From Valencia hispanica (taxonomy: Eukaryota > Chordata > Actinopteri > Cyprinodontiformes > Valenciidae), in the NCBI GenBank assembly GCA_963556495.2, contig OY747704.1, forward strand, positions 3,366,001 through 3,430,000: a stretch of DNA of 64,000 nucleotides, written 5' to 3'. Both the position numbers and the translations under genes were made by a program. Below the pieces are notes generated by a model. The model was not told the DNA's origin and made no database searches. It saw nothing but the letters and a program-made list of their open reading frames with translations. This document shows, in pieces, positions 62,693 to 64,000 of this stretch; within the stretch, counting starts at the first letter, position 1; each line of letters starts with the position of its first letter.

Positions 62693-63994
62693 CTTACTTA
62701 CATTTACCTACAAACATCATCTTGGTAATCCCCAAGACCTTTGGGAAAATATTCTGTGGACAGGCCAGACAAAGCGGACATTACTGGAAGGTGTGCGTCA
62801 AATAATCAGTGTAGGAGCTGAAGCCCAATCACACTTTGGTTCTGCAGCAGAACCATAATCCAAAGCACAGCAGCAAGGCTACTTCAAAATCAGTTCCAAT
62901 TCCCACGAACTCCCTCCACAGTGATGTTAAGGACTCATTGCCAGAGGTGGGCTGTTGGTGCCAAGGGTGGCCCAGCTAGTTCTTAGATTTCAGCTGTTTC
63001 ACATAGGCTTAGGCTGATCTGTTCCCCTCATGAACGACATCATCATTTGAACACTGCTTTTTGTATTTCCTCAGGTTATCTTTATCCAACATTCACATTA
63101 TGTGATGATCTGATCACAGCCCTCAAACAGCTGATAAACAATTGCTGAGTAAAGAATACAATATAACAAAATAATACTGTATAAAGTTTTGTGGAATATA
63201 TAATATATCTCTAAACCTTTTACTAAAGGACCTACGGTTACCTTGGTAACTGTTCCTTGTTCACATCAACCAGTGTTTTGTTCCACACTAAACACTGGGA
63301 TTAAACCAGTAGTGTCTCAATGAATGGAGTGACGTCTGATCCATGTGGTTGGACTAGATTTGATCTAGGGGTGTCACTGTAAAAGGGGGATGTATATAGC
63401 TGCATGCCAAACTACAGATTTCAGTTTAATTTGAAAATCGTCTATCCTTTCTTCCATTTAATAATAATATGGTACTACTTTGTCTTGGTCTGTGACATAA
63501 AATCTCACTAACATTACATTTAGGTGTGTGGTTGTAATGTGACAAAATGTAGAAAGTTTCTGAGGTGTGAATACTTTGACATGGTGTTGTACATACATTG
63601 ACAAAGTTATGATTGTTAAAAAGCTTTTGTGTATATTGTCTGAATATCGTATTATTATTATTATTAGCAACTTAAAGCAGGTTAAACTTGAATTGCTTCC
63701 AGTCTGTACTTGCATTATTTGGGACTTCCAGGTCAGGTGTGTGGGGTGGGTGGGGGCGGGGGGGGTGTAAAGTCATATTCATATTTGATTATTTTCATAT
63801 TAGAACTGTGCTTAGGTGTTTTTTTGTGTGCTTTTGTTCATGTTTCTGTAAAGCTTTCTCATGGGTTTATCTCCTGTCTAGTGTACATGATCAAACTGGG
63901 TACCCTGGAGAACGAGAGCACAGCAGAGGTCGAGTGGCGTCATCACCCCTACACACACACAGCTAAGAAGAGGAAGTTCCTCAGCGTACAGTGA
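46056..63994 (+). CDS. imp4: U3 snoRNP protein IMP4, complete, 9 exons
   Basis: IMP4 is a nucleolar Brix-domain protein. With MPP10 and IMP3 it forms part of the U3 snoRNP/SSU processome needed for early 18S rRNA processing. Exons: 46056-46058 (ATG only, then GTGAGT), 53117-53225, 53346-53429, 53512-53621, 55564-55696, 60103-60257, 60348-60442, 60525-60598, 63882-63994. Phases agree and the sum is 876 nt, 291 residues, equal to human IMP4. The N-terminus reads [18 protein letters not shown]. Brix-domain landmarks follow: [122 protein letters not shown] and the end [10 protein letters not shown] start at 53108 (ATG TGG CAG) would also be open but adds two residues not in the family and overruns the AG acceptor. 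The first intron, about 7.1 kb, is full of transposons. Confidence 0.94.
46127..46400. repeat. Minisatellite, 23-bp unit with 7-bp variants, in imp4 intron 1
   Basis: Ten copies of a CTGGTTAC(C/G)GCTGGGCCT core follow each other. The unit is 23 bases, with CTCCAGC linkers; several units carry an extra 7-bp CCTCCAG. It starts about 70 bases after the ATG-only exon. It creates long open frames in several phases (repeating [12 protein letters not shown] peptides) that are not genes. Confidence 0.9.
46401..47197 (+). other. imp4 intron 1, unassigned
   Basis: Intron sequence between the minisatellite and the transposon stack; nothing recognised. Confidence 0.4.
47443..49288 (-). pseudogene. Jockey/Rex-like LINE, interrupted by an L2-like LINE
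   Basis: The minus strand encodes [19 protein letters not shown], then [40 protein letters not shown] and [20 protein letters not shown], the ORF2 C-terminus of this fish LINE family. Its 3' end (GATCAATAAAGTATTTTTGA on the minus strand) is far away at about 47443-47470, because an L2-like LINE was inserted between about 47520 and 48690. The copy at 36590-36850 shows the uninterrupted order. Confidence 0.75.
47520..48690 (+). pseudogene. L2-like LINE 3' part, 5'-truncated, nested
   Basis: The plus strand encodes [32 protein letters not shown], then [20 protein letters not shown] and [14 protein letters not shown], the typical ORF2 end of fish L2-like LINEs, with later stops. The 3' tail has GGCAGATGGCCGC, AAAGGGGAGTTTTTCCTCTC and ends GGCGCTATATAAATAAACTG. 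It sits inside a minus-strand jockey/Rex-like LINE. Confidence 0.8.
49289..50755 (-). mobile_element. Tc1-like transposon with long inverted repeats, right end truncated
   Basis: Inverted repeats are visible at about 49375-49470 and 50652-50750 (shared block TATGGTGGAAAATAAGTATT, with one mismatch at the left). The outermost left sequence (CAGCCACTAATTGTGCAAGT) has no partner on the right, so the right end is cut. The minus-strand transposase begins [20 protein letters not shown] near 50504. It keeps [21 protein letters not shown] and QHDNDPKD, but has a stop, and a shift in the WPSQSP block that removes the third acidic residue from frame. It is inactive. Confidence 0.85.
50911..52760. mobile_element. 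hAT-like MITE with copy B inserted
   Basis: The left end AGGGCAGCACGAT matches the complement of ATCGTGCTCCC at the right. The flanks taatgtct (50903-50910) and taacgttt (52761-52768) agree at 6 of 8 positions. The interior starts TAACCATTATCGCATCGATA and is interrupted by the element at 51111-52171. Confidence 0.55.
51111..52171. mobile_element. DNA element copy B (longer relative of copy A)
   Basis: The ends CAGTGTTGCCAACT and the complement of CAGTAAGGTTGCCAACT are similar inverted repeats. The right two thirds match copy A at 44050-44441, but copy B keeps about 380 extra bases (about 51386-51765). No clear target duplication. No transposase frame was recognised. Confidence 0.55.
52816..53116 (+). 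other. End of imp4 intron 1
   Basis: Intron up to the acceptor AG at 53115-53116. A pyrimidine-rich stretch (CAGCTCTGTCTTTGTCTG, 53079-53096) precedes it. Confidence 0.6.
54211..54677. mobile_element. MITE with GCCTCGTTTCCA ends, in imp4 intron
   Basis: The left end GCCTCGTTTCCACTG pairs with the complement of CAATGGAAACGAGGC. Inside are GGAACGGTGCAGTTCGGTCC and GGACCGGTACGGGCC, also inverted in type. The target duplication is unclear; Harbinger-like or another family is possible. Confidence 0.65.
54678..55563 (+). other. imp4 intron 4, unassigned part
   Basis: Intron sequence before the exon at 55564. Nothing recognised. Confidence 0.5.
55749..56880 (+). pseudogene. Tc1-like transposon with an internal deletion and a nested MITE
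   Basis: It starts with AGTATTCACCCCCTAGG-type sequence. Plus-strand frames give [17 protein letters not shown], [11 protein letters not shown], then directly [15 protein letters not shown] and [10 protein letters not shown], so the segment between the first aspartate block and the NTAHH block is deleted. The later block [14 protein letters not shown] is separated by a MITE at 56303-56526. A (GA)n run is at about 55905-55921. It lies in imp4 intron 5. Confidence 0.75.
56303..56526. mobile_element. Small MITE nested in the Tc1 remnant
   Basis: The left end GAGCCTGTTACAAAAAACA and the complement of the right end, GAGCCTGTTTTAAAAGACA, are inverted repeats. It is a shorter relative of the element at 27293-27943. 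Tc1 sequence resumes on the right side. Confidence 0.7.
56929..58449 (-). mobile_element. Tc1/mariner-type transposon, degenerate, minus strand
   Basis: The inverted ends are TACAC...AAAAAAGGAAACAC on the left and the complement of TACACGGCTCC...AAAGGGAACAC on the right. Minus-strand frames give [20 protein letters not shown] (helix-turn-helix), [46 protein letters not shown], later [12 protein letters not shown] and [12 protein letters not shown]. These are the DNA-binding and three catalytic blocks of a Tc1-like transposase. Stops and frameshifts divide the ORF into at least three parts. It sits in imp4 intron 5. Confidence 0.85.
58488..58780 (-). repeat. L2-like LINE 3' tail, minus strand
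   Basis: Same tail as at 3415-3850, with the GACAGTCGCCTGCGTTGTGT and GCGGCCATCTGCCACGACCG landmarks. Confidence 0.75.
58781..60102 (+). other. imp4 intron 5, unassigned part
   Basis: No exon or repeat family recognised. A 65-codon basic frame at 59176-59373 is discussed under rejected items. Confidence 0.45.
60724..62224 (+). mobile_element. hAT element with 8-bp TSD in last imp4 intron
   Basis: The ends CAATGTTCCCTCTAA and the complement of CAATGTTCCCTCTAATTT are inverted. The flanks ctcctgag (60716-60723) and gtcctgag (62225-62232) agree at 7 of 8. A transposase C-terminal remnant is present at 61472-61639. The left subterminal region is CG-rich (GCGCGCCTGCGCAATTGCGC). Confidence 0.85.
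61472..61639 (+). pseudogene. hAT transposase C-terminal remnant
   Basis: An open stretch reading [16 protein letters not shown], then [15 protein letters not shown] and [14 protein letters not shown] followed by a stop. This is the C-terminal dimerisation region of hAT-type transposases (SLMNxIK, LxxLMRI). It is 55 residues long and has no upstream catalytic part. Confidence 0.65.
62637..62690. repeat. G(23) run followed by (AG)n
   Basis: An uninterrupted run of about 23 G, then about nine AG units and GAGACA repeats, in the last imp4 intron. The length may be unreliable in assembly. Confidence 0.9.
63360..63600. repeat. Tc1-type MITE remnant
   Basis: It includes GTAATGTGACAAAATGTAGA and GGTGTGAATACTTTGAC, matching the right-hand part of the fish 'agtattcata' MITEs. 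A relative is at 29991-30278. Confidence 0.5.
63743..63765 (+). other. G-quadruplex motif before last imp4 exon
   Basis: Four runs of 3-8 G separated by single bases (T, T, C), about 115 bases upstream of the exon at 63882, on the coding strand. It fits the G3+N1 quadruplex pattern; effect on splicing unknown. Confidence 0.7.
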
Positions 63995-64000
63995 AAGCTG

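Overview
The window is a piece of a ray-finned (teleost) fish chromosome. It has intron-split vertebrate genes with GT-AG junctions. It also carries dense fish-type repeats: L2-like and jockey/Rex-like LINE fragments, Tc1-like transposons, many hAT-type elements with 8-bp target duplications, and a tRNA-derived SINE head. There is no bacterial or phage content and no CRISPR array. Most long open frames are antisense shadows or repeat fragments.

Four protein-coding genes are supported. (1) traf2, minus strand: the first four coding exons (4877-9037) encode the RING and first TRAF zinc fingers; the rest lies beyond the left edge. (2) rabl6, plus strand: 15 coding exons from 16940 to 37371 join in frame to a 758-residue Rab-like GTPase, with a possible extra 30-nt in-frame microexon. 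TRAF2 and RABL6 are also close neighbours on human 9q34.3, so the linkage is old. (3) An unnamed single-Ig-domain membrane receptor of TREM/CD300 type, minus strand, five exons (39241-41769), 177 residues, tail-to-tail with rabl6. (4) imp4, plus strand: the U3 snoRNP/SSU-processome Brix protein, nine exons from an ATG-only first exon at 46056 to a stop at 63994. It is 291 residues, the same length as human IMP4.

Layout: 1-4.8 kb is repeat-rich, probably a traf2 intron, with a LINE cut by a hAT element and by a retroposon. 4.9-9.3 kb is the traf2 5' part and promoter. 9.3-15.5 kb is intergenic, with a Buster-like hAT and LINE RT fragments. 15.5-39.2 kb is rabl6, its promoter and its 3' UTR, with hAT elements in several introns. 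39.2-41.8 kb is the TREM/CD300-like gene. 41.8-45.7 kb is a minus-strand L2-like LINE broken by a DNA element. 45.9-64 kb is imp4; its 7-kb first intron holds a minisatellite and a deeply nested transposon stack.

The genes are ordinary vertebrate genes (TNF-receptor signalling, a GTPase linked to growth control, a leukocyte-type receptor, rRNA processing) and do not form one pathway. I found no clearly new biological system. The most unusual items are the ATG-only imp4 exon, the rabl6 microexon, a 25-bp-arm hairpin in a rabl6 intron, the compact Ig receptor, and several precisely readable nested transposon insertions.
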